Of a stretch of DNA of 64,000 nucleotides, positions 8,400-16,500 are shown piece by piece. The notes under the pieces were generated by a model that saw only the letters and a list, made by a program, of their open reading frames with translations, was not told where the DNA came from and did not search any database. The DNA lies in NCBI GenBank assembly GCA_947503005.1, contig CANNCA010000010.1, forward strand, positions 34,952 to 98,951. Reading direction: 5' to 3'. A program made the position numbers and the translations under genes. This stretch comes from an uncultured Flavobacteriaceae bacterium. Lineage in GTDB: Bacteria > Bacteroidota > Bacteroidia > Flavobacteriales > Flavobacteriaceae. Numbering within the stretch: the stretch's first letter is position 1; each line of letters starts with the position of its first letter.

Positions 8400-8987
8400 A
8401 TGAAAATAGGAAGCAAGAAAATACTCTTAACGACATCCCTAATCTTGGCTTTATCAATGCCCAGCCGTGCCACGGCTCAAGGGATACCCGTATACGACAA
8501 TGTGAACTTTATCTCCTTTGTCAAACAACTGTTGGAAGCTGGAAAACAGACCGCCAATATCATCAAGACGGTCAAATTCCTTAAAAGACAGAAAGAGAAC
8601 ATAGAAAAGGTCAGTGCCGCCATTGAAAAACTAAAGGCAGTGCAAGAACTCATCCGCAATAACAAGCGACTTTATGATATGGTGCAGGGCGATTTAAGGG
8701 ATATTCTTAATTCACCGCATATAAGGGCGGATGAAGTGGAACGGATATCGACATCGTTCAACGCCATCTTAGATCAAGCCACGGAAGACTTGGAATTCAT
8801 AAACGAAATCCTGTCCAGTGACCATTTGAAATTGACGGATGGGGAGCGCATGCGGGCCATCCGTGCTCATCAACAGGAGTCAAAGGAAATGGTGACCGAA
8901 ATCGAGCGTAAGACTGAGCGGTATCGTGACATCATCGCCTTTCGTGAAATGCAGGACAAGATCAATAATAGGAAAACCAATTACTAA
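8400..8987 (+). CDS. TraI-like periplasmic conjugation protein (VirB5-like)
   Basis: A 195-residue protein with a clear signal peptide (residues 1-27, ending SRATAQ) followed by an almost entirely helical, coiled-coil-rich body rich in K and E. Position between the VirB4 and VirB6 genes, a leader peptide and all-alpha structure match DUF4141/TraI of Bacteroidetes elements and VirB5 of other systems. It probably sits at the pilus tip or in the periplasm. Two bases separate it from traJ. Confidence 0.65.
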   Translation: MKIGSKKILLTTSLILALSMPSRATAQGIPVYDNVNFISFVKQLLEAGKQTANIIKTVKFLKRQKENIEKVSAAIEKLKAVQELIRNNKRLYDMVQGDLRDILNSPHIRADEVERISTSFNAILDQATEDLEFINEILSSDHLKLTDGERMRAIRAHQQESKEMVTEIERKTERYRDIIAFREMQDKINNRKTNY

Positions 8988-8989
8988 GG

Positions 8990-9832
8990 ATGGAACTCAT
9001 GATTTCCTTGAGCATAGGACTTGAATACGTGGACGCTGTCTTTGAGACGATCAAGGGCACCGACTTCTCTACCTATACCATTAGGGGTATCAAGGTCTTG
9101 GCCGTGCTGTTCTTTTTGGTCAACATCCTCAAAAAATATAATGAAGGAGTTGCCGATAAGGAAGGATATTCATGGGGGCTATCCCCAAGGGACCTCGCCA
9201 AGAATTTTGTAATCGTCCTATTGGTCATATTCTCAACGCAGATCTTGGGCTTTTTCGATGGTATTTTGGTGGCCATTGAAGGTCAGTATCGCGATACTGC
9301 TCCGGCTTTGATTCCGCTGCAATTACAGGAAATTCCTATTGAAGAGGATGTTGGTGCTTTTGATGCGGCCAAGAAAGCTTGGGCCTTGTTGTACGAAGCT
9401 TTGGTCACTCCCGTATTCGGGATAAAGATGTTCAGCTTTTTCATCGGATTGATCCTATGGATGATAGATCTTTTCATCTACCCCTTGTTCTTGGCGGAGC
9501 GGTATTTCCTGCTCGGGATCATGCAGGCCTTTTTTCCCTTGGTCATCAGTTTGGCAGTGTTTGAGAAATTCAGAACTATGGCCTATACTTTTTTCAAATT
9601 ATATGCTGCGGTCTATATGCTCGTACCAGCTTTTTTTCTGGTCAACATTTTCGTGAACCAATTGTATTCGGAGATCAACGCCAATTTCTGGACGAACCTT
9701 TGGGGAGGGCCAACGGACAACAATACCATCAAGATTTTAGTGGAAGCTGCGACCATCGGGTTTATCGTCTTCCTGAAATTCAAACTCTATAAAAGGGCGA
9801 CCTCCTTTACGCTAAAACTCTTCAGCGGGTAG
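8990..9832 (+). CDS. traJ: TraJ conjugation protein (VirB6-like polytopic membrane protein)
   Basis: A 280-residue polytopic membrane protein with about six transmembrane segments (for example LAVLFFLVNIL near 35, NFVIVLLVIFSTQILGF near 72, MFSFFIGLILWMIDLFIY near 150, then three more). The central conserved block FLAERYFLLGIMQAFFPLVISLAVFEKF is typical of TraJ in Bacteroidetes conjugative transposons. It forms the inner-membrane DNA-translocation channel. A GCGGGT-AGC-ACCCGC hairpin spans its stop codon. Confidence 0.85.
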   Translation: MELMISLSIGLEYVDAVFETIKGTDFSTYTIRGIKVLAVLFFLVNILKKYNEGVADKEGYSWGLSPRDLAKNFVIVLLVIFSTQILGFFDGILVAIEGQYRDTAPALIPLQLQEIPIEEDVGAFDAAKKAWALLYEALVTPVFGIKMFSFFIGLILWMIDLFIYPLFLAERYFLLGIMQAFFPLVISLAVFEKFRTMAYTFFKLYAAVYMLVPAFFLVNIFVNQLYSEINANFWTNLWGGPTDNNTIKILVEAATIGFIVFLKFKLYKRATSFTLKLFSG

Positions 9833-9888
9833 CACCCGCAGGCAAGTTATGCATGAGGTTATTAATGTAAATATGAAAACATATAAAA

Positions 9889-10503
9889 ATGAAACTACCG
9901 TATAAGAACATTTATGATGTACTCAAATTGAACCGCTATGTGACGATTATAGTAACTGTTACAGCACTTTTATCAAGCGTATTTTCAGGGGTGATGGTGT
10001 TCAATATGTACCAAAAAGCGATGGATAGTGCTTTTGCCGTGAATACCGACGGTTCCGTTATTCCTTTGAAATTGGTATCCCAAAAGGAAAATCTTCAAGT
10101 AGAGGCCTTGTCACATTTGCAACTGTTCCATGAATACTTCTACGGTATCGATGACAGTAACTATGAAAGCAATTTGGAGAAATCCCTTTGGCTTGGAAAT
10201 AGTACAGTTGACAATGTCTATCGGCAGAAAAAGGCCGATGGAGTGTACAACCGGATATTGCAATATTCCCTGGTCCAGAAAGTACTCAGTGTTGAATCAC
10301 AAGTGGATTTAAAGGCCGAACCTTATCGCTTTAAAACTATCACAGTTTTTGAAATCAATAGGGGCTCTGTCATTGATCGCTATGAAATGGTTTCAACAGG
10401 TGGACTTATTACAGTAGACCGAAACTATCCCAAGAACACACATGGTCTGCTGATTACCGATTATTTCGAGAATTCCCTAAAAAAGGTAAAAGAGCTGGAG
10501 TGA
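9889..10503 (+). CDS. traK: TraK conjugation protein (VirB8-like)
   Basis: A 204-residue bitopic protein: short cytoplasmic N-terminus (MKLPYKNIYDVLKLNRYVTI), one transmembrane helix (about residues 20-42), then a periplasmic domain with the family patterns HLQLFHEYFYGID, LWLGNS and YRFKTITVFEINRG. These match TraK of Bacteroidetes elements, the VirB8 counterpart that nucleates the periplasmic scaffold. Same operon as traJ and traM. Confidence 0.9.
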   Translation: MKLPYKNIYDVLKLNRYVTIIVTVTALLSSVFSGVMVFNMYQKAMDSAFAVNTDGSVIPLKLVSQKENLQVEALSHLQLFHEYFYGIDDSNYESNLEKSLWLGNSTVDNVYRQKKADGVYNRILQYSLVQKVLSVESQVDLKAEPYRFKTITVFEINRGSVIDRYEMVSTGGLITVDRNYPKNTHGLLITDYFENSLKKVKELE

Positions 10504-10524
10504 ATTGAACTTAAAAAACGAGCT

Positions 10525-11463
10525 ATGAAAATGGACAAAAAGAAAATAGTGTTTGCAGCGGTCATCGGTGTTGTCATTTTGTTCATCATCGGTTATTCGG
10601 TCTTTGTATTGGGTGAGGATGATGAAAGTGCCAACGAACTCCAACAGACTTTGGTGCCCGAACTAGAAGATGGGGAGGATATGTACTCCTCCAAAAAGGT
10701 AGCAGTGGATGCCATAAAAGATGAAAGGGAACGGATTGCACCCAGTATTTATGACGAGCGTTTCTTAGATGAATCGGGAATATACGATGAAGACCTTTTG
10801 GACAAAAAGAAACAGCGTATCGTAGATAGCATATACCGAATCGGTCGTATAGATTACTCCCAAGATTCTACAACTTCGGGAACCCGAAAACCATTACGTA
10901 AAAAGCGAAGAAAGAAAAGCGAGGTAATCGATACAAAGGACACTATTTCGCCATTGAAGGCAATGGGTCTGGAGCATCAATTGTTCTTTGCGGTGAGTCC
11001 TCAAGTTTTGGCAGATGGCACTGGCGAATCTTTGGTAGTCGAGATCGATGGGGAACAGACCATAAGGGTAAATGACCGGCTACAGTTGCGGGTAACCGAA
11101 AACACTACTATCCAAGGTTTGGAAATCAAAAAAAACACCCTGCTCTACGGAATTGTAAAGTTCCGGCCCAATCGGGTCATATTAAATGTGGAAAATATAG
11201 GGGGAGTTCCGCTGAAGCTCAAGGCCTATGATAACGCTGATGGATTGGAAGGCATTTACATACGAAACAGTTTTCGGGGCGATGTTTTTAACGAGGTCTT
11301 GGGCGATGCGATTGTAGAATTCAATATTCCCGGCGTTCCTGATGTTTCAGGGGCGGTCAATACTGGGGTAAGTGGAGTAAAAAAAGTATTCCAACGCAAT
11401 AACCGTAACGTCAAGGTTACGGTCAACAACAATTATAAACTCATTTTAAAACCAAAGCTATGA
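10525..11463 (+). CDS. traM: TraM conjugation protein (VirB10-like)
   Basis: A 312-residue protein. One N-terminal transmembrane helix (IVFAAVIGVVILFIIGYSVFVLG) leads into an acidic, disordered linker (residues 35-140) and a C-terminal beta-rich domain: SLVVEIDGEQTIRVNDRLQLRVTENTTI, and NTLLYGIVKFRPNRV. This is the conjugative transposon TraM/VirB10 plan. It is shorter than many CTnDOT-type TraM proteins, mainly in the linker. It links inner- and outer-membrane parts of the channel. Confidence 0.88.
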   Translation: MKMDKKKIVFAAVIGVVILFIIGYSVFVLGEDDESANELQQTLVPELEDGEDMYSSKKVAVDAIKDERERIAPSIYDERFLDESGIYDEDLLDKKKQRIVDSIYRIGRIDYSQDSTTSGTRKPLRKKRRKKSEVIDTKDTISPLKAMGLEHQLFFAVSPQVLADGTGESLVVEIDGEQTIRVNDRLQLRVTENTTIQGLEIKKNTLLYGIVKFRPNRVILNVENIGGVPLKLKAYDNADGLEGIYIRNSFRGDVFNEVLGDAIVEFNIPGVPDVSGAVNTGVSGVKKVFQRNNRNVKVTVNNNYKLILKPKL

Positions 11464-11500
11464 GAGCCCATAATGGGCATTAATTCTAAAAAAGATAGTT

Positions 11501-12325
11501 ATGAAAACAGAGATATTAACGATTATGGTTCTTTTGACATTTTTTTTAAGCATTGGTCAAGAGACAAAGAAACTGGATACCATTTATGCCAATGAAAAAA
11601 TGAACTTGGCCCTTTTTTTCCCTACGAACATTCGTCAGGGAATTGTCGGTGCAACTAACTTTGTCTTTAGTTATAATCGGGAACGCGCACAACCTTTGGG
11701 GCTTTTAAAGGCAACCAAGGGAAATCAAAGTAATCTGTTAGTGGTCACTACTGATGGCAAGGTATATTCATACATTATCAAATATGCCGATTCCTTGAAG
11801 GAGATGAATCGTTTTGTTTCCTTTTCGGAAAGTATCGGGCACGAACATCAAAGGGAGTCTCTTGTAATTCGTGATACCATACAACTGGATTCCAATCTGG
11901 TGGTACATAAGCAATACCCAAAAGCGTTTTTGGAAAAATCATCAAAAGCAATGCTCAAGCAACCGGAACGAAAGAATATTATCAAGCGAAAAGAAGGGAT
12001 GTCATTGGCCATAAAGAATATGGTCTATTTCGAGGATTTGGTCTTTATGCAGTTCGAGATCAAGAACGAATCGGGTATTGATTTTGACATTGACTATCTG
12101 AAAGTAGCGATGGTCATAGGTAATGAGAAACGCAGAGCTTCATATCAATCCGTACCGCTTAGGCCTCGATATGTTTATAAAATGCCTGAAAAAACTAGGC
12201 ATGCGGAGACTTCAAGGTTTGTTTATGTACTACCGAAATTTACTTTGGGCGATAATGAGAAACTGGAATTAAGGCTAAAGGAATTGAAAGGGAATCGGGA
12301 AATGATACTAAGAAGAAGATTATAA
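11501..12325 (+). CDS. traN: TraN conjugation protein (DUF4138, VirB9-like)
   Basis: A 274-residue exported protein: signal peptide to about residue 20, then KLDTIYANEKMNLALFFPTNIRQGIVG and NFVFSYNRE, which fit the TraN/DUF4138 N-terminal beta domain, and a C-terminal block around YFEDLVFMQFEIKNESGIDFDIDYL with YVLPKFTLGDNEKL. It is the outer-membrane-side partner of TraM. It is the last tra gene: no traO, traP or traQ follows, and a convergent SRAP gene ends 15 bases downstream. Confidence 0.88.
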   Translation: MKTEILTIMVLLTFFLSIGQETKKLDTIYANEKMNLALFFPTNIRQGIVGATNFVFSYNRERAQPLGLLKATKGNQSNLLVVTTDGKVYSYIIKYADSLKEMNRFVSFSESIGHEHQRESLVIRDTIQLDSNLVVHKQYPKAFLEKSSKAMLKQPERKNIIKRKEGMSLAIKNMVYFEDLVFMQFEIKNESGIDFDIDYLKVAMVIGNEKRRASYQSVPLRPRYVYKMPEKTRHAETSRFVYVLPKFTLGDNEKLELRLKELKGNREMILRRRL

Positions 12326-12340
12326 GTAAATAGGACGGAA

Positions 12341-13114
12341 TCAAAAATCGATTGCCAATTCTTCGTACACAACCTTCTCGATAATGTCAGGTCTATCACT
12401 ATCGGCCTTATGTAGGTCCTTGCTTATGGGCCAGGTTTTAAATTCAAAGTCGGGCAGGTCGTTGTCCAGAATATCGATTAGGTCATCTTGGTCCAGGTCG
12501 TCCTCTAGCCAGTATTCAGCTTCGCCGTCTTCAAGTACTACAGGCCTTCTATAATCTCCATATTTGTTGCTAGGTTGATTATGTATGTCTTCGAACAAAG
12601 GGGTTGCCTTTTTGGTAAAAATAGAGAAAGTGACCATTTTATCTTTGGTAACATTATAAATACCTGCAAGGTTCATCGGTTTGTCTTTTATTCTTCTAAA
12701 GTAGAACGGAACCTTAAAAGGTTTTCCTTTGACCTTTGCCGGAGTGGTATGTGGCTCGAAAAAACCATCAACGGGAATTATGCATCGCTTGGTAAAAACA
12801 TTGTCGCCGTACATGTAATGATTGAATACATCTTCAGACCTGAGATTTAGTCCACCGTAGGCCCCACGGTTGTTCTTGAAATACTCTTTGAATTCAGTAC
12901 CTTCTGCAGTAGAGGGCATAATACCCCATTTTGCCGGAATCATATGACCCTTTCGCTGTTGGGGAAGAATCCACATATTGGGGTGTGCCCAGCCGTTGGC
13001 ATGATTGTATATTAATTCGTATTCTTTTTCTTCCTGTTCCCCTAACAGTCTTTCAATTTCATAATAATCCTCTAACTCTCCGACCTTTCTTGTAGCTCTC
13101 GTACTGTAGCACAT
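12341..13114 (-). CDS. SRAP-domain protein (HMCES/YedK family)
   Basis: A 257-residue protein starting MCYSTRATRK, so Cys2 becomes N-terminal after Met removal, as the SRAP thiazolidine chemistry requires. Other hallmarks are present: YGGLNLRSEDVF (the N-x-R-x-E block), CIIPVDGFFEPH with the catalytic Glu, and DIHNQP with the conserved His. The family crosslinks to abasic sites in single-stranded DNA and protects them. On a conjugative element this would suit repair of transferred single strands. It runs against the tra operon and has its own promoter region, shared with the gene at 13230. Confidence 0.9.
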   Translation of the reverse strand: MCYSTRATRKVGELEDYYEIERLLGEQEEKEYELIYNHANGWAHPNMWILPQQRKGHMIPAKWGIMPSTAEGTEFKEYFKNNRGAYGGLNLRSEDVFNHYMYGDNVFTKRCIIPVDGFFEPHTTPAKVKGKPFKVPFYFRRIKDKPMNLAGIYNVTKDKMVTFSIFTKKATPLFEDIHNQPSNKYGDYRRPVVLEDGEAEYWLEDDLDQDDLIDILDNDLPDFEFKTWPISKDLHKADSDRPDIIEKVVYEELAIDF

Positions 13115-13186
13115 AACAAATCGCGTTTATTTAAATTTCAATTTACTGAAAATTGTTAAAGTTTTAAAAGTATAAAAAAGGAATGA

Positions 13187-13194
13187 TATATTTG
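13187..13194 (+). promoter_or_regulatory. Candidate Bacteroidetes -7 box
   Basis: TATATTTG matches the TAnnTTTG -7 consensus and lies 36 bases before the gene at 13230. A GGAAT-A-ATTCC palindrome overlaps its end and could be an operator. No convincing -33 TTG at normal spacing was found. Confidence 0.4.
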
Positions 13195-13229
13195 GAATAA
13201 TTCCATAAAATAGGAATATATCCATAAGT

Positions 13230-13496
13230 ATGTTTGTTCACAATATTGTTTTTAGAAATAATGATCGGTTCGCCATTACTACTCTTTTACGGGAGATAGG
13301 CGAAAATACCTTGAACCATCATTGTTGGAACAGGAAGCTCAATAAGCCCAGACGCCTCAATCAATTTTTTTTAGAGGCAAACGAGCACGGAACAAGGCTA
13401 AAATATAGATACCCCCAAAAAGGAGTTCATACCATTATGGAAGTTGATAAATATGAACTTCCAGAATGTGGATGGATCAGGGTAAAAGTCAAATGA
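13230..13496 (+). CDS. Hypothetical ICE protein, 88 residues
   Basis: Not recognised. It is a small basic protein (HHCWNRKLNKPRRLNQFF near residues 31-49) with no signal peptide or membrane segment. The last four bases overlap the start of the next gene (ATGA), so the pair forms a coupled two-gene unit. Location between the tra region and the cargo block suggests a backbone gene of the element. Confidence 0.6.
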   Translation: MFVHNIVFRNNDRFAITTLLREIGENTLNHHCWNRKLNKPRRLNQFFLEANEHGTRLKYRYPQKGVHTIMEVDKYELPECGWIRVKVK

Positions 13497-13831
13497 AAAA
13501 GAAAACAGATGTTAGGACCATTTATATTGGAATGCGAAAACTAGACTTGATTGAAGGGCTTACGATTAAAAAGTATCTACCTGAAGGAATACTAAAGAGG
13601 GTCCATATGGCCATGGATGATCAGGGATTGGAATGGAGGGATGAAATAATCGAAGACTGCACTATGGTTATTTCTAATAAAGTGCATATTTCGGTCATGT
13701 ACAAATACGATGCCCTACGATTTAAAGGCTTATTGCTCTTTTGTTTTATGGACGAACCCAAACATGATTATCGGTTCTCGTTTCCTTTGAAGCAGTTTCA
13801 TATTGAATACTATACAAGAACAAAATATTGA
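13493..13831 (+). CDS. Hypothetical ICE protein, 112 residues
   Basis: ATG at 13493 overlaps the previous stop codon and is chosen over an in-frame ATG nine codons upstream. Not recognised. The sequence is a mixed alpha/beta soluble protein with no membrane segment (SNKVHISVMYKYDALRFKGLL, DYRFSFPLKQFHIEYY). Its 3' end faces the leftward defence operon. A palindromic hairpin 36 bases downstream probably terminates it. Confidence 0.6.
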   Translation: MKKKTDVRTIYIGMRKLDLIEGLTIKKYLPEGILKRVHMAMDDQGLEWRDEIIEDCTMVISNKVHISVMYKYDALRFKGLLLFCFMDEPKHDYRFSFPLKQFHIEYYTRTKY

Positions 13832-13866
13832 AAGTATTACAAGAACGATTTTACCACTTTTTTAAA

Positions 13867-13899
13867 ACTCTTTACAAAAAGCGGATTTTGTAAAGAGTG
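13867..13899. repeat. Boundary palindrome, left copy
   Basis: ACTCTTTACA (13867-13876) and TGTAAAGAGT (13889-13898) are perfect inverted arms 22 bases apart. A near-identical element with the same spacing lies at 22913-22945, at the other end of the defence block. A further half-site TGTAAAGAGT is at 13965-13974. Between two convergent genes the hairpin can act as a terminator on either strand. Confidence 0.8.
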
Positions 13900-14091
13900 C
13901 TAGTTTCTTGAAGTATGTTCTAGGGGTTAAATTGCTATTCAGGAACTACTTCCAAGAAGCATAATGTAAAGAGTTCCTGAAAGAAAACTAGAAAACGGGT
14001 CACAAGCAAATACCCTATAAATATCAATCTTCACAAATTTCTAAAGAATACTTAAAATATTAAGTAGGTTTGGATTACATCTGCGTAGAAA

Positions 14092-15843
14092 TTATTTTCG
14101 CTTTTTTGAAAGTTTTCCAAAATCTAGGAGTTGTTTGAAAATACCTCCATCTTTATTCAATAAATATTCAGGTATTGCTGGTGCTGTAATCTTTCTTCTG
14201 ATATATTGGTCGAGAGTGAGAAACGGAGCATACTTTTTTCTTGATAGTTCTACATTTGTGCTATCTGCATACCCCTGAAGAAATCGGTCTAATTTCACTT
14301 TTCTTTTATTAAGTGCCTCTTGTAACCTTTCTAATTCACTAATATGAAGTACTACTAATCTATTAATTCTCCACATAGAACTTTCTCGTTCTATTCCAAA
14401 ATCTGCTAACATCTGCTGAAACTTTTGATTGAAAATAAATGTCGTTATAGCGAATGATATAATTGGCTCATTAATTAATAAAACGGGATATATAAACAAT
14501 TTGTTTTTAGGCAGGTTTGAATCTATGATTGAAGCATACTCATCAAATTTATTGATTGACATTTCAACAATCTGATTCAATCCAAACCTGTCATAAAACT
14601 CATCTTTATCCAAATCATTAAAGTCTTTCAAGGAGTATACTTCTTTGTAATCAACTTGCGGGACATAAGATCGTTTTGCCTGAACCAACACAATATTCCG
14701 TTTTCTGCGGATGTAATAATCAGCATACTCCTTCCCTGCTATAAGCAGTTGATCAGTTGATTTAAAAAAGATGTCTTTATGACCCTCAAAACAATAGTTG
14801 AAAACGCCTTTGGTGTATTCTTCAAAGAACAAACCGACATCACCTCCCCATGTTTCGATCCGTACGCCCTCTTTTTTTAATACATCAAAATAAAAATCCC
14901 AAAAGAATAATTCATAAGACTTTTCTATCAAAAACGTATTATCCAGTAATATATATATGTTTGTTTCTTCTCCTTCTATAAAGTATAAAGGGGATTTTTT
15001 AATCTCTAAAAATTCAAATTTTTTTATACCCGTATTAGGTTTTCCCAAACCTCTCTTACTGAGAGCATTTAATCTTTCAATTGCCAGTTTATCTGCTTTC
15101 TTTACCCGGTAGGCTTGAATAAAACCCATGCCTGAATTAAATACAAAATGATTTGCTATAACGCTAAGTAAATGTTCCGGTGAATCAAGTTGATAGTCTT
15201 TCGTGAAATTATCCAATTCCGTCTTATACCTACCCTTTAAAAATTCAAATAACTGTCTTCCTCGCTCTAAAAGATTGATTGGATTTTGAATATAACTATA
15301 TTGATTGCTCGGTATTTCCTTAAACATAAAAGCTTCAAAAAAATCTCCTCCAAGTTTGTCCGAGGTTATTTCATCGTCATAAGATTCATTATAAGAAAGC
15401 ATTTCATGGTTGCATAGCAGAAGAAACTTAAAAATTGCCAAATAGTCATCGGGGTAGAACTTAATACCTGGCTTTTCTTCAAATTCTAGCTTATCACAAA
15501 AGAGAATTTCGTTTAATGCATAAAGACAGCTGGTTCTAGTACTTAAAGTTGCACCACCTTTGTAAGCATCAAAATGCTCTTTAAATCTGTCAATATGCGT
15601 TTTACAATATTCTATGCCACGCGGTTCTTCATGAAGATGATAAAGTGTACTAATAATTTTGATTTGATTCTCATAAGAGAAATTAAAATCTAAATCTAAA
15701 GGCTTTTTTAAAAGATGATTTATTGAAGAGAAAGATGCAATGAGTTCAACACGTGGGATATATTTAATTATATCAAATTTATCTGGAGGCATCGGTTGAT
15801 TGAAAAAATCTTCATATTTCAGTATGGTTCCAATCATATCCAT
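14092..15843 (-). CDS. Unknown protein with PD-(D/E)XK-like motif, last gene of defence operon
   Basis: A 583-residue protein, not recognised as a named family. From about residue 333 it shows a restriction-nuclease-like core: GGDVGLFFEEYTKG (Glu341/342), then ADYYI (Asp375) and IVLVQAKRS (Gln388-x-Lys390), the E...D...Q/E-x-K pattern. The N-terminal 330 residues are mostly helical. It lies 33 bases downstream of the GIY-YIG gene on the same strand, so it is probably co-transcribed with the nuclease-NTPase gene. Basic C-terminus (FGKLSKKRK). Likely an effector or accessory nuclease of an anti-phage system (inference). Confidence 0.6.
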   Translation of the reverse strand: MDMIGTILKYEDFFNQPMPPDKFDIIKYIPRVELIASFSSINHLLKKPLDLDFNFSYENQIKIISTLYHLHEEPRGIEYCKTHIDRFKEHFDAYKGGATLSTRTSCLYALNEILFCDKLEFEEKPGIKFYPDDYLAIFKFLLLCNHEMLSYNESYDDEITSDKLGGDFFEAFMFKEIPSNQYSYIQNPINLLERGRQLFEFLKGRYKTELDNFTKDYQLDSPEHLLSVIANHFVFNSGMGFIQAYRVKKADKLAIERLNALSKRGLGKPNTGIKKFEFLEIKKSPLYFIEGEETNIYILLDNTFLIEKSYELFFWDFYFDVLKKEGVRIETWGGDVGLFFEEYTKGVFNYCFEGHKDIFFKSTDQLLIAGKEYADYYIRRKRNIVLVQAKRSYVPQVDYKEVYSLKDFNDLDKDEFYDRFGLNQIVEMSINKFDEYASIIDSNLPKNKLFIYPVLLINEPIISFAITTFIFNQKFQQMLADFGIERESSMWRINRLVVLHISELERLQEALNKRKVKLDRFLQGYADSTNVELSRKKYAPFLTLDQYIRRKITAPAIPEYLLNKDGGIFKQLLDFGKLSKKRK

Positions 15844-15876
15844 TCAAATAATGCAACTAAGTTAATATATCAGACT

Positions 15877-16500
15877 TTAGTGCGTTTTAAATGAATTATA
15901 GTAATGCAATTTAAGTTCTACAGCTAAATATACTTCAAATAGATAAAGCTCTATTGAGCTATTTATGGCCAACATTGATACTTGGCACTCCTCCTTCAGC
16001 AACTTCTTAAATGGACCAGAATACATATTAAAATCCAATTCATTTCTTGTGCCTGTGTGTTTTAGATTTAATAATTCGAAATGATGCTGTTTACCCATTT
16101 TATAACTTAAGGAAGACGAGAAGTGATTTACACCTTTAACATGTTGATGAATTCGCTTTATTACACCACGAGAGATTCCAGTATAAAAAGGTTCGTGATG
16201 ATGCCAAAATAAATAAATACCCTTGAAGTCCTTTTCTTTTATTAGTTCAGAAATTGTAGATTTCAGAAGTTCTCTCGACGCAACCTTTCCGATTCCTTTT
16301 TTACCAAATGTGTCGTAAATACTTATAATACTTGATGTTTCAATCAAACTTTGCAGCATTAAGGGAAAGGCTTTAGTGATTTCCTTAAAGTCTCGTATAT
16401 CTTCTGGTTCAAAATCAGATGGCCAGTTTCTATTTAGTTTTATTTTGGGTTTTATTGTTGACATAATAATCACTCTCTTAAACTTATTCGAAACTCTCAT
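15877..16500 (-). CDS. GIY-YIG nuclease-like protein
   Basis: A 207-residue protein; an internal ATG at 16464 would give 195 residues. The GIY-YIG core is recognisable: GIYLFWHHHEPFYTGIS at residues 94-110 (GIY and the second YxG motif), the conserved Arg in GVIKRIHQH (116), and a Glu-rich helix LFEVYLAVEL near the C-terminus that would supply the metal-binding Glu. About 90 helical residues precede the domain. The ATG at 16500 overlaps the 3' end of the large NTPase gene by 17 bases, a sign of coupled translation within one operon. Confidence 0.75.
   Translation of the reverse strand: MRVSNKFKRVIIMSTIKPKIKLNRNWPSDFEPEDIRDFKEITKAFPLMLQSLIETSSIISIYDTFGKKGIGKVASRELLKSTISELIKEKDFKGIYLFWHHHEPFYTGISRGVIKRIHQHVKGVNHFSSSLSYKMGKQHHFELLNLKHTGTRNELDFNMYSGPFKKLLKEECQVSMLAINSSIELYLFEVYLAVELKLHYYNSFKTH

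Noticed and set aside
13965..13974. Third TGTAAAGAGT as a full boundary element
   Set aside because: Only one arm is present. A nearby AGGAACT/AGTTCCT pairing explains a small hairpin but not a complete copy.
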